Source of the DNA: an uncultured Alphaproteobacteria bacterium
GTDB lineage: Bacteria > Pseudomonadota > Alphaproteobacteria > RF32 > CAG-239
Direction of reading: 5' to 3'
DNA: 64,000 nt
Assembly (NCBI GenBank): GCA_944392295.1
Contig: CALXWE010000007.1
Span: 17,270 to 81,269, forward strand
The notes under the pieces are model-generated. The model had not been told where the DNA came from. It was given only the letters and a program-made list of their open reading frames with translations, and did not search any database. The position numbers and the translations under genes were made by a program. Below are positions 1 to 9,500 of the stretch, piece after piece. The number at the start of each line of letters is the position of its first letter. Position 1 is the stretch's first letter.

Positions 1-1614
1 TTTACGGTTATTTAAGAAGAACTTAACGCCTGAAATGTACCATTCGGTAACTTTTTCAAAAAAGACGTTAAACCATTTAAAAAATGCCATTGGTTCTTTT
101 TTATGCCTGTTATTTTTAATAATTAACGCACATAAAGAAGGTGTTAGGGTTAAAGCCACCAAAGCCGAAATAATAACGGACACGGCAATGGTAACCGAAA
201 ATTGTTTATACATAACACCCGTCATACCGCCCAAAAAGGCAATCGGTAAAAATACCGAAGATAATACCAAAGCCACGGCAACAACCGGACCTGATACCTC
301 TTTCATGGCCTTAATAGCAGCTTCTTTCGGAGAAAGTTTTTCTTCTTCCATTAATCGTTCAACGTTTTCCAGAACGATAATAGCGTCATCTACCACAATA
401 CCGATAGCTAGAATTAATCCGAATAACGTTAAAAGATTAATAGAAAATCCCATTAAGTACATACCGGCAAAAGCACCGATAATAGAAACCGGCACCGCCA
501 ATATCGGGATGAGTGTTGCCCGTAAATTTTGCAAGAACAAATAAACAACCACAATTACCAATAAAACTGCTTCAAAGAAGGTATGAATAACTTCATTGAT
601 GGAAACATTAACAAATAAGGTTGTATCGTAAGGAATTTCATAGGTAATGCCTTGCGGAAAACTTTTTGATAATTCTTCCATTTTAGCCTTAACCAGATTA
701 GCCGTTTCCAAAGCGTTGGCTCCCGGTTGTAAATAAACTGCAAAAGCGACGGCTTCTTCGCCGTTAAAACGAGATGAAACACTGTAGTCTTGCGCACCGA
801 GTTCAATTCTGGCAACATCTTTTAAGCGTAAGGTTCCTCCTATTTCATTACTGCGTAAAATAATATCTCCAAATTCTTCAGCATCTACCAAACGCCCTTT
901 TGTATTAACCGAATATGTATAGGCAACTTCCGAGTTCATCGGCTCCTGTCCGAATTGACCGGCAGCAAACTGAGAATTCTGTTCCTGAATGGCAGCAATT
1001 ACATCTTGCGGCGTTAAATCATATTCAGATAATTTATCGGGAGACAACCATATACGCATTGAATAATCCTGAGATGCAAACAAAGAAGCATCACCCACAC
1101 CTTTAATACGCTTTAACTCATCAAGCACATTAAGCAATGCATAGTTAGACACATAAACGGTATCATACAACTCGGAGGTTGAGCGCATAGCAATAACCTG
1201 CAATATAGAGTTAGATTTTTGTTCTACTGTTACCCCTTGTTTTGTTACTTCTGAAGGCAGTTTTGATGTTGCCATTTGTACTTTATTGTTAACATCAATG
1301 GTTGCCTGATCAGGATCTGTACCGATACCAAAAACCACACCTATGGTCAAATATCCCGAAGATGTTGCGGTAGAATACATATAAATCATATTCTTAACGC
1401 CGTTAATTTCTTGTTCCAAAGGAGCGGCAACAGTATCAGCCAAAACTTCTGCAGTTGCTCCGGGATACACTGCCGAAACCTGAATTTCGGTAGGAACGAT
1501 ATTAGGATATTGTTCAATAGGGAGCACCTTCATAGACACAAGACCGGCCAAAACGATTATCAAAGAAATAACCGTGGCAAATATAGGTCTGTCAATAAAA
1601 AACTTCGAAAACAT
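1..1614 (-). CDS. RND efflux permease, AcrB/MexF type (3' part cut off)
   Basis: Inner-membrane, proton-driven drug/proton antiporter subunit of a tripartite efflux pump. The reading frame is open from an ATG at 1614 to the window edge, giving 538 residues of a protein that is normally about 1040. The start [13 protein letters not shown] is the classical RND N-terminus, followed by TM1 and the large periplasmic porter region. The paired aspartates in [14 protein letters not shown] (about residues 409-410) match the TM4 proton-relay Asp407/Asp408 of AcrB. It lies 18 nt downstream of the adaptor gene in the same direction, so the two form an operon. Substrate cannot be told; the C-terminal half and any outer-membrane channel gene lie outside the window. 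Confidence 0.95.
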   Translation of the reverse strand, partial: MFSKFFIDRPIFATVISLIIVLAGLVSMKVLPIEQYPNIVPTEIQVSAVYPGATAEVLADTVAAPLEQEINGVKNMIYMYSTATSSGYLTIGVVFGIGTDPDQATIDVNNKVQMATSKLPSEVTKQGVTVEQKSNSILQVIAMRSTSELYDTVYVSNYALLNVLDELKRIKGVGDASLFASQDYSMRIWLSPDKLSEYDLTPQDVIAAIQEQNSQFAAGQFGQEPMNSEVAYTYSVNTKGRLVDAEEFGDIILRSNEIGGTLRLKDVARIELGAQDYSVSSRFNGEEAVAFAVYLQPGANALETANLVKAKMEELSKSFPQGITYEIPYDTTLFVNVSINEVIHTFFEAVLLVIVVVYLFLQNLRATLIPILAVPVSIIGAFAGMYLMGFSINLLTLFGLILAIGIVVDDAIIVLENVERLMEEEKLSPKEAAIKAMKEVSGPVVAVALVLSSVFLPIAFLGGMTGVMYKQFSVTIAVSVIISALVALTLTPSLCALIIKNNRHKKEPMAFFKWFNVFFEKVTEWYISGVKFFLNNRK

Positions 1615-1632
1615 TTTTCACCTCAGTTTGAT

Positions 1633-2784
1633 TTATTGTTCTTCTTTCACTAAAACAGCTACGGGAGTAGGATTAATTGTCATTTGCGGACGTATTTTTA
1701 ACAAATTATCAACGACCACTCTGTCTCCTTTTTCCAAGCCTTCATTTACTATCCAATATTCTTTATTTACTGCCGGACCTGTTTTAATATTGGCAATTTC
1801 AACTTCATTTTTACTGTTCAAACGATAAACATAAGAACCTTTAGAACTTTGCATAACGGCCGTTTGCGGAACGATAAGCGCTTGAGATCTTTCCAAACCT
1901 TCTACCGTCAAGCGCATAAATTGTCCGGGACGCAAGCGATTATTCGGGTTTGGAAATACTGCACGTAATTTAATAGTTCCGGTTGACGTATCAATACTCG
2001 GATTTACGAAATTAATTTCACCCGGATACTGATAGACATCACCGTTTCCCAAGTGTAAAATAGCCTTCACCTCTCCTGCATTTTGAGGATTTTTAAGTTG
2101 CCCGCTTGAAACCATACGGGATAAAGTAAGCATTTCATTTTCAGACAATGAAAACATAACATAAATAGGGTCAATTTGTGTAATATGAGTTAATAAGCCG
2201 CTTTCGCCTGCTGTTGAAATTAAGCTACCTTCCGATTGAGCTTCCATACTTGTAAGACCGCTGATAGGAGCTTTAACTTTAGTATAATCCAAATTAAGCT
2301 GAGCGGCATCAACGGCAGCCTGGGCCGAAGACAATCCGGCTTTTAACGAGTCGTAATTAGCAACAGCATCATCATAAGATTTTTCGCTAGCATACTTCTG
2401 TTTATACAGTTTTTCCGTTCTATCTAATTGTATTTTGGCATTTTTTAATTCAGCCTGGGTCTGTTCCAAATTAGCTTTAGCTTGATTAAGAGCAACTTGA
2501 TAAGGCTCCGGATCAATTTCAAACAAGACCTGCCCCTCTTGAACCTCTGAACCTTCAACGTAGTTACGTTTCAACAGAATTCCCCCTACTCTGGCTCTGA
2601 CTTCCGTTTCTTTAGAACCCTGTGCCCGAGCGGCAAATTCAAATATTAAAGGTACATCCTGAGGATTCATTATTTCCACACCTGCGCTTAGTAAATTTTG
2701 TTGAGAATTTACATTTTCATCTTTACAGCCAACTAAAGTAACACCAACCAATAAAGCACACATTAAATTGTTTTTTAACGACAT
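1633..2784 (-). CDS. RND periplasmic adaptor lipoprotein (AcrA/MexE family)
   Basis: Membrane fusion protein linking the RND permease to an outer-membrane channel. 383 residues. The start chosen is the ATG at 2784, which has a GAGG-type ribosome site just upstream and begins directly with a lipoprotein signal peptide; an in-frame start at 2817 would put 11 odd residues in front of it. Lipobox LVGC gives acylated Cys20. Features in order: biotinyl-lipoyl-like half motifs around VRARVGGILLKRNYVEGSEVQEGQ, a long alpha-helical hairpin (EQTQAELKNAKIQLDRTEKL region), second lipoyl half at VKAPISGLTS, then beta-barrel and membrane-proximal domains. First gene of the two-gene efflux operon; no regulator is visible next to it. 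Confidence 0.93.
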   Translation of the reverse strand: MSLKNNLMCALLVGVTLVGCKDENVNSQQNLLSAGVEIMNPQDVPLIFEFAARAQGSKETEVRARVGGILLKRNYVEGSEVQEGQVLFEIDPEPYQVALNQAKANLEQTQAELKNAKIQLDRTEKLYKQKYASEKSYDDAVANYDSLKAGLSSAQAAVDAAQLNLDYTKVKAPISGLTSMEAQSEGSLISTAGESGLLTHITQIDPIYVMFSLSENEMLTLSRMVSSGQLKNPQNAGEVKAILHLGNGDVYQYPGEINFVNPSIDTSTGTIKLRAVFPNPNNRLRPGQFMRLTVEGLERSQALIVPQTAVMQSSKGSYVYRLNSKNEVEIANIKTGPAVNKEYWIVNEGLEKGDRVVVDNLLKIRPQMTINPTPVAVLVKEEQ

Positions 2785-2930
2785 TTCAACCTCATAAAAA
2801 ATTACAGTTACAAGCACTCTACATCAAATTAAAAAAATTTCCACAATCTTTACTTTTCATTCACTTTTTGTGGATATTTAAGAATGCCCTAAAACATAAA
2901 GATAATTAAGATTTATTTTTGACAAAAGTA

Positions 2931-2959
2931 TTGCTTTTTGTAGAAAAAAAGACTATACT
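2931..2959 (+). promoter_or_regulatory. Putative sigma70-type promoter
   Basis: TTGCTT (2931-2936) and TATACT (2954-2959) are separated by 17 nt, about 30 nt upstream of the ATG at 2992. It would drive the 454-residue orphan protein. Assigned by eye from consensus only. Confidence 0.5.
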
Positions 2960-2991
2960 CCAATTATAAAGATATACATAAAGAGGAAAAA

Positions 2992-4356
2992 ATGGCCGAA
3001 AACACTGAACAAAATTTGGAACAAAGCTATGCCACCTTCGGACACCGTGGTCCGAAAACTGCAGAAAATCCGTACGGATGGTACAATGTTCAAGAACTTG
3101 ACCCCGACAAGCCGGCTGTGTTGATTTTTGGCGGACAAAGCACCACGACTGACCGCGCTGCCAGCTCATACTGCAAAATGGTTGAAGAAGTTTTGGATAG
3201 AAACGGCTGTAAAGAAGGCGTTAACGTAATCGGCGTTGTCAACCACTACGGCGATTCATACGATGCATTTTTATCTCGCTCTGCCGGAGTAAATAACGTT
3301 CAGGAATGCGATAAAGAAAAACTCAACGAAGAAACGTTAAATCCTCAGTATGTTAATGACATTTTTGAGTTAGCCATCAAAAATCGTTTAAGTGATAAAG
3401 ACGGAAAGCGTCTGGATATCAAAGATGCTACTCAAAAAATGCGTAAGTTAAACATCTTCGTACATTGCCACGGCGGTAATACTTTTGCTCAACTTGAAAA
3501 ATTAACCTGGCAAAAAATGAAAGAACTAGGCTACTCCAAAGAAGAGCGAACCCAAATTATGCAAGAATTAATGGTCGTAGCCTATGCTCCGTACACGGCT
3601 TTAGGTAAATCTAAGGCTAAAATGGTATCCTTTGTTTCAGATACCGACCCGGTCGTAACTTACAATAACCGTATAGAAGATACCATCAGATATCAAAAAG
3701 ACATTAAAGAAGAAAAAACCCAGACTTGCTTTTTTGAAGGAGCTCTCGGTAACGTATTCAGAGCTCATAGCTTCGGTAATATCGACCAGCATGAGCTGGA
3801 AAGCCTATACCCGGATGAGAAAAAGTTAAATGCCGACGGTAAAAACTTTATGCATATGTTGAGAACCGCTCTGGTTAAAGGTGTAAAAAGCTCCTTATCC
3901 GGCGAAGAGCTCGGCAGCATACAAGACCTTGTAAGCCACAGCGAACTCGATAGAAGTTATGTCGACTTTTTAACCCAAAGCGGCGAAAAAGTATGGGATA
4001 ATCTAACAAATATTTATCGTGAAAACACGGAACAAATTATGACTTATTCCCAAAACTTTAAAAAGCATAAATACTTTAATGAGCAAGAGGCAACCGCCGA
4101 AAGAATGGAGTATTTAAAAGAGCAAGAGCAAAAGAACTCTGCTTTAATAAAATCGCCCTATGCCAATGCTCCGATAGCATCGCGTTATAACATTAACCGC
4201 AGTAATGAGCTCTTGCGCTCCAGATTTTTAAACAGCGTAATGAACTGGACGCAAACCATACGCGAAATGCGGAAAGATGAACCTAAAGCTACACGGTCGC
4301 TTTCTTCCCCTGCATTGTCTAAGGTTACATCTAGAACAGTTTACAGAGCAAACTAG
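2992..4356 (+). CDS. Orphan protein of unknown function, 454 aa, alpha/beta-like core
   Basis: I do not recognise this family. It has no signal peptide and no membrane segment. Residues about 40-80 alternate hydrophobic strands and helices (PAVLIFGGQST, then GVNVIGVVNHYGD), residues about 153-165 read NIFVHCHGGNTFAQ, a shape like the nucleophile turn of alpha/beta hydrolases but with His/Gly instead of the usual Gly-x-Ser-x-Gly, and residues about 208-222 contain a strand ending VSFVSDTDPVV. The C-terminal third is helical and charged and ends in a Ser/Lys-rich tail (RSLSSPALSKVTS). Start ATG has an AGAGG ribosome site 7 nt upstream and a good promoter. It is a single-gene unit closed by a strong hairpin at 4375. 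A degenerate hydrolase or an effector-like protein are possibilities only. Confidence 0.75.
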   Translation: MAENTEQNLEQSYATFGHRGPKTAENPYGWYNVQELDPDKPAVLIFGGQSTTTDRAASSYCKMVEEVLDRNGCKEGVNVIGVVNHYGDSYDAFLSRSAGVNNVQECDKEKLNEETLNPQYVNDIFELAIKNRLSDKDGKRLDIKDATQKMRKLNIFVHCHGGNTFAQLEKLTWQKMKELGYSKEERTQIMQELMVVAYAPYTALGKSKAKMVSFVSDTDPVVTYNNRIEDTIRYQKDIKEEKTQTCFFEGALGNVFRAHSFGNIDQHELESLYPDEKKLNADGKNFMHMLRTALVKGVKSSLSGEELGSIQDLVSHSELDRSYVDFLTQSGEKVWDNLTNIYRENTEQIMTYSQNFKKHKYFNEQEATAERMEYLKEQEQKNSALIKSPYANAPIASRYNINRSNELLRSRFLNSVMNWTQTIREMRKDEPKATRSLSSPALSKVTSRTVYRAN

Positions 4357-4374
4357 AAAAGTCTTAACCACTAA

Positions 4375-4400
4375 AAAAGCCGGATTAATATCCGGCTTTT
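4375..4400. terminator. Bidirectional rho-independent terminator
   Basis: Perfect 11-bp stem AAAAGCCGGAT / ATCCGGCTTTT around a 4-nt loop, with A- and T-runs on both sides. It sits between two convergent genes (ends at 4356 and 4408) and can serve both. Confidence 0.85.
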
Positions 4401-4407
4401 AAGATTT

Positions 4408-4878
4408 TTAAGCGCAAACATCGCCGTATTTTACTTTAACAATTTTACTAAGATTATCCAGAGAGGTCTCTACCTGCATCCCTACTCTGCCGGCACTAAA
4501 AATAATTGTTGCAAAATTCTGCGCCGTTTGATGAATAACTACCGGAAAATTCTTTTTCATACCTATGGGAGAACATCCGCCGTGTACATACCCAGTTAAA
4601 GGGAGTAGTTCTTTTTGCTTTAACATATCAAGAGCTTTTTCACCGACTACGGCAGCAGCCTTTTTTAAATCCAGTTCTGCGGCAACCGGTATCATAAACA
4701 CATAATGCTGCCTAGATTTAGCAACCGTAACCAAAGTTTTAAAAACCTGTGCAGAATTTTGCCCCAGTAAAGAAGCAATATCTATCCCCGTTAAAGAAGA
4801 ATCTGGATTATAAGTATAACACTTATAGTCGGCTTTTATTTTATCAAGCATTCTTAAGGCATTAGTTTTTGTTTCCAT
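4408..4878 (-). CDS. ybaK: YbaK/EbsC-type aminoacyl-tRNA deacylase
   Basis: Trans-editing enzyme that hydrolyses mischarged aminoacyl-tRNA, in the YbaK subgroup Cys-tRNA(Pro). 156 residues, the normal length for a stand-alone editing domain. The start TKTNALRMLDK, the segment VFKTLVTVAKSRQHYVFMIPV with the following DLKKAA, and GYVHGGCSPIGMKK match the family; the Gly-rich GGCSPIG turn and the lysine of DLKKAA are the family's substrate-binding features. Start ATG at 4878 is preceded by AAGGGGGAA. It is transcribed alone, divergent from the gene at 5031. EbsC or YbaK cannot be separated from sequence reading alone. Confidence 0.9.
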   Translation of the reverse strand: METKTNALRMLDKIKADYKCYTYNPDSSLTGIDIASLLGQNSAQVFKTLVTVAKSRQHYVFMIPVAAELDLKKAAAVVGEKALDMLKQKELLPLTGYVHGGCSPIGMKKNFPVVIHQTAQNFATIIFSAGRVGMQVETSLDNLSKIVKVKYGDVCA

Positions 4879-5030
4879 AAATTCCCCCTTAAGAGGGATA
4901 GTTGTACTAAAAAGCTCTTTATGTCAAGCAAGAAAAAACACTTTTGTAATTAAAAAGCGACATTTTACTTGCCAAAATAAAATTTTTGTATCATAGTGAA
5001 AAGGTTAGACAAAAAATAAAGAGGTGCGAA

Positions 5031-6434
5031 ATGGAAGAATATCAGGTTAAAAAAATTGTAAATCTTCCTAATGAAGAAATTGACTTAATTCAAAGTAGGT
5101 TAGATGCCGAAAATTTAGAGACTATTAATAAGGCTTATCAAGAAGGCCGCATCAGTGGTAACGACTGTGAATATCTCACCGATTTTTACAGCGATGGTAT
5201 GGGTGTATACCGTGAAGTATACAGAGCCTTGTACGAATTTTTCAGAATCCCGGAAAGAGTTTGTGCTTTTGACACTAAAACCGGAAAAATCGACACCGAT
5301 TCCAACGGAAACCCAATTCATTACGGATTAAAGGCCGTTACCCCTTTTACCTGCACCCGCCTGGAGTACGTTGATAAATTCAATAACCCGATTTTTGTTA
5401 TTTGTCCACCTATGAAAAGTGCGGTTCGGGCCATTGAAAAATTGGAATGCGAATGCAATATAGACTATCATAAATCAGTTAGGAAAGCCTCAAATCTGGT
5501 TTTTGAGCAAGAAGATCGTGAAGCTTTTTGTGATGTTTTACAATCGCTGCAGCCAGGTAATAAAAGCTTAAATGATATATTGCGACTGACTATTACTTGT
5601 AAGTATTTGTCGGATGTTGAGCGTATTAAAAGGCTGTTTACGGAAAATCGCGGTGAATTAAAGCTCAATTTTTATATTAACGACAAAGAAACACGCGACA
5701 GATTTTTACTGCCGTTAAGTAAAAATGCCAAAAGATACTACGATATAAAAATGATTATGCACCAACTAACCAAAGATAAAAAACCGTTAAATGTAGAGGT
5801 ACAGGTCAAAGTTCAGACACTTTATGAATATGCCGATTTAAGGACACATAAAATCTATGAACAAATTCGCAGTATTGAGGCTGAATTATCGCGCAAATCA
5901 TACTTAATGGATTCTACGGAAATACGTCAAAAACAGGCTCAAATCCAGATTTTGAACAATCGTATTCGTAAGATTAATGAGACGGCTATTCATCAATACA
6001 ATATGACCGTGGTAGATAAAGCACGTCGTATTGAAGATGAAGGCTATCGTCCTTTAAGAATCGGAGCCGATAATGTCGACGGGACATACAATCAATGCCG
6101 CCAACTGCTAAATAAAGATTATTTGGTAGAATCTTATGACGGTTTCAATCCAGATACGGCATTTAGCGCCGATAACGAAATCAATAAATTATGTTTTTTA
6201 CGCTTAATCGGTAAAATAGATAAAGACTTTGATGAGTTTGGTGATAATGCCGGCAAGGTTATAAATAACAAATTTTCAAGGTTATCATTAGCCGAAAAAG
6301 AGCGTTTTAAGGGTATAACGGAAGTAGCTCAACGCTATGCACCGCTTATTCAGCGTAAAATTATGACCAAAGCAAATTCTGAGGTAAATTTAGGTTCTTC
6401 TCTTTCACCTACCCGCCAAAATTCGGGACGATAA
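5031..6434 (+). CDS. Orphan protein with a degenerate RelA/SpoT-like region, 467 aa
   Basis: Unknown function. The start chosen is ATG 5031, preceded by AGAGGTG, rather than the in-frame ATG at 4986. Residues about 178-204 (SLNDILRLTITCKYLSDV) resemble the RelA/SpoT synthetase motif 'D..G.Ri...yl.dv', and residues about 240-280 (RYYDIKMIM ... LNVEVQVKVQTLYEYADLRTHKIYEQ) resemble 'gYRSlHli ... vEiQirT....A..eH..Y'. The metal-site glutamate (VEVQ) seems kept, but the YRSxH segment reads YYDIK, so the Arg/His used for catalysis are missing. A helical region (about 280-320) and a Ser/Pro tail follow. No signal peptide. Probably a catalytically dead or altered nucleotidyltransferase fold; this is inference from motif shape. 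Confidence 0.7.
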   Translation: MEEYQVKKIVNLPNEEIDLIQSRLDAENLETINKAYQEGRISGNDCEYLTDFYSDGMGVYREVYRALYEFFRIPERVCAFDTKTGKIDTDSNGNPIHYGLKAVTPFTCTRLEYVDKFNNPIFVICPPMKSAVRAIEKLECECNIDYHKSVRKASNLVFEQEDREAFCDVLQSLQPGNKSLNDILRLTITCKYLSDVERIKRLFTENRGELKLNFYINDKETRDRFLLPLSKNAKRYYDIKMIMHQLTKDKKPLNVEVQVKVQTLYEYADLRTHKIYEQIRSIEAELSRKSYLMDSTEIRQKQAQIQILNNRIRKINETAIHQYNMTVVDKARRIEDEGYRPLRIGADNVDGTYNQCRQLLNKDYLVESYDGFNPDTAFSADNEINKLCFLRLIGKIDKDFDEFGDNAGKVINNKFSRLSLAEKERFKGITEVAQRYAPLIQRKIMTKANSEVNLGSSLSPTRQNSGR

Positions 6435-6480
6435 TCAGAGAAAATAATATTTATAATCACAAATTGCTTATCCATAAAAT

Positions 6481-6511
6481 AAAAACACCGCTGAAAATCA
6501 GCGGTGTTTTT
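6481..6511. terminator. Bidirectional rho-independent terminator
   Basis: Stem AAAAACACCGCTGA / TCAGCGGTGTTTTT with a 3-nt loop, ending in T-runs in both directions. Lies between the convergent genes ending at 6434 and 6530. Confidence 0.85.
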
Positions 6512-6529
6512 GTTTGTTACTGCAACCAA

Positions 6530-9500
6530 TTATTCGGTTACTACGAGCTGAGCCATATGCTCTAAGATAGAACGTTTTTCTTTAACGTTTTCTTGAGCCT
6601 TATTAAGCAAAGTCTCATAACGTTCCGGATTAGCCTTATGAACAATCTGGAAACGAGTTTCGTTAGCCATATAATCAGCCAACGGTTTGGTCGGAGCTTT
6701 AGAATCCAACATCAAAGGAGCCTTACCTTCCTTAATGTTTTCCGGATTATAACGATACAACGGCCAAGAACCGGTTTCTACGGCATTTTTCTGGTGTTCT
6801 ACACCGTCTGCCAAGTTAAAGCCTTGAGCAATACAGTGAGAGTATGCAATAACGATTGAAGGACCATTATAAGCTTCAGCTTCATTTAAGGCCTTAATAA
6901 GTTGCATATCGTTAGCACCGAAAGAAACCTGAGCAACGTAAACATTACCGTAAGACATGGCAATCATGCCCAAATCTTTTTTCGGTAAAGCCTTACCGGC
7001 TGTGGCAAACTTAGCCGAAGCACCCATCGGGGTAGCTTTAGACTGTTGACCGCCGGTATTGGAGTAAACACCGGTATCCATAACTAAGATATTGATGTTT
7101 TTACCCGAAGCGATGGCATGATCTAAGCCGCCGAAACCAATATCGTAAGCCCAACCATCACCACCTAAAATCCAAACAGATTTTTTAATCAGATAATCTG
7201 CCAAAACATCTAAGTGCTTAGCTTCTTCTGAGTTAATGCCGGCAAGTTTTTCACGCAATTGTTTAACATTATTGCGTTGCTCGTCAATTTCGGCATCGGT
7301 AGCTTGCGGGTTATTCAAGATTTTATCGGTTAAATCAGCACCGATTTTATCTTTTAAGCCTTCAAGCAACGATTTTGCAAAAGAAGTTTCTTGATCGATT
7401 GAGAAACGCATACCCAAACCGAACTCAGCGTTATCTTCAAACAAAGAGTTAGCCCAAGCCGGACCATGTCCGTTTTCATCTTTAGCATACGGGGTTGTCG
7501 GCAGGTTACCCGAGTAAATTGAAGAGCAGCCGGTAGCATTGGCAATAACCATTCTATCGCCAAACAACTGGGTCAACAATTTAACATACGGAGTTTCACC
7601 GCAGCCTGCGCAAGCGCCGGAATATTCAAACAACGGACGAATAAGTTGGGTTGTCTTCGGCAAGTTTTTAACAACTTCGGTTCTCTTAACATAAGGTAAT
7701 GTGTCAAAGAACTTCCAGTTAGCTTTATCAGCTTCCAAATGATTTTCAATATGATCCATATTGATGGCTTTCTTGGAAGGATCAGCTTTATTCTTAGCCG
7801 GACAAACTGAAACACACAATCCGCAACCTGTACAATCTTCAGGAGAGATTTGCCAAATAAACTTCTTACCGGCAAACTCTTTACCTTTATAATCAGCAGA
7901 TTTAAATGTAGCCGGAGCGTTTTTGAGTTCTTCATCAGTTGCAACCTTCATACGAATAACACCATGCGGGCAAACCAAAGAGCATTTACCGCATTGGATA
8001 CAAGTTGAAGGATCCCAAACCGGAACTTCGGTAGCTATGCAGCGCTTTTCATATTGAGTTGTAGCTGTCGGCCAAGTACCGTCAACAACATCTTTGAAAG
8101 CAGAAACCGGTAATTTATCGCCCCTGTCGGCAATGATTTCGCCGGTAAGTTTTTTAACAAACTCAGGAGCGTTTTCCGGAACCGGAGGCAAGCGATGGAA
8201 TTTTGAAGTAACTTCTGAAGGATATTTAACTTCATGTAAGTGTTCCAAAGAAGCATCAACTGCTTCAAAGTTCTTTTGTACGATAGCATCACCTTTTTTG
8301 CTGTAAGTTTTCTTAATAGCTGCTTTAATTTGAGCAATAGCCTCATCTTTAGGCAAGATATTAGAAATTGCAAAGAAGCAGGTTTGCATAACGGTATTAA
8401 TGCGTTGACCCATACCGGTAGCACGAGCAACTTCAACAGCGTTAATAGTATAGAATTTGAGTTTTTTAGCGATAATTTCTTCTTGAACTTCAATCGGTAA
8501 ATGATTCCAAACTTCGCTAGCTTCATAAGGAGCATTCAACAAGAAAGTAGCTCCCGGCTTAGCAATTTTCAAAATATCGACCTTGTTCATGAAGGGGAAT
8601 TGGTGGCAAGCTACAAAGTCAGCTTTGTTAATCAGGTAAGCCGATTTAATCGGATTATCGGAAAAACGCAAGTGAGAAGTAGTCATAGAGCCTGATTTAC
8701 GAGAATCGTAAACAAAGTAACCCTGACCGTATTTACCGGCATCTTCGGCAATAATTTTAATAGAGTTTTTATTAGCGCCAACGGTACCATCAGCACCCAA
8801 GCCGTAGAACACGGCACGAACAACATCTTTAGGCTCGGTATCAATAGAGTCATCAAACGGCAAAGAAGTTTTGTTAACGTCATCTTCGATACCAACCGAG
8901 AAACCGTTAATCGGTTGAGCGGCAAAACCGTTATCAAATACGGCTTTAACCATACCCGGAGTAAATTCTTTAGAAGAGAGACCATAACGACCGCCGACGA
9001 TTTTGGGCATTGAAGCAATTTTAGAGTTAGCATATGCTTGGCTCAACGTTGCAACTACATCCAAGTACAAAGGTTCGCCGGTAGCGCCGGATTCTTTAGT
9101 TCTGTCAAGAACAGAAACAACTTTAACCGTTGAGGGCAAAGCCTTAATGAAAGATTCTTCAGGGAACGGACGATACAAGTGAACTTTCATAACGCCGAGT
9201 TTAGCACCTTGGGCATTAAGGTAGTTGATTGTTTCTTCAACTGTTTCTGCACCGGAGCCCATAATGACGATAACTTGCTCAGCATCTTTAGCGCCGACAT
9301 AATCAACGACATGATACTGACGACCGGATATTTTAGCAAACTTATCCATTTCTTCCTGAACAATGCCTTCAACTTTTTTATAGTAAGGATTGCTGGCTTC
9401 ACGACCCTGGAAGAACACATCAGGGTTTTGAGCTGTACCGCGGATTACGGGTTTTTCCGGGCGCAGAGCATGCTTAGCATTAAATGAATAATCAACACCT

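Noticed and set aside
35..544. 169-codon plus-strand ORF
   Set aside because: Antisense to the RND permease, whose motifs on the minus strand are unmistakable.
4969..4997. Promoter TTGCCA-17-CATAGT upstream of the gene at 5031
   Set aside because: The -10 box is too far from consensus, and the better TATCAT box has only 14-nt spacing; not strong enough to annotate.
8035..8535. 166-codon minus-strand ORF and several other ORFs inside 6593-9789
   Set aside because: Out-of-frame shadows of nifJ, rich in Leu/Lys as expected from frame-shifted reading.
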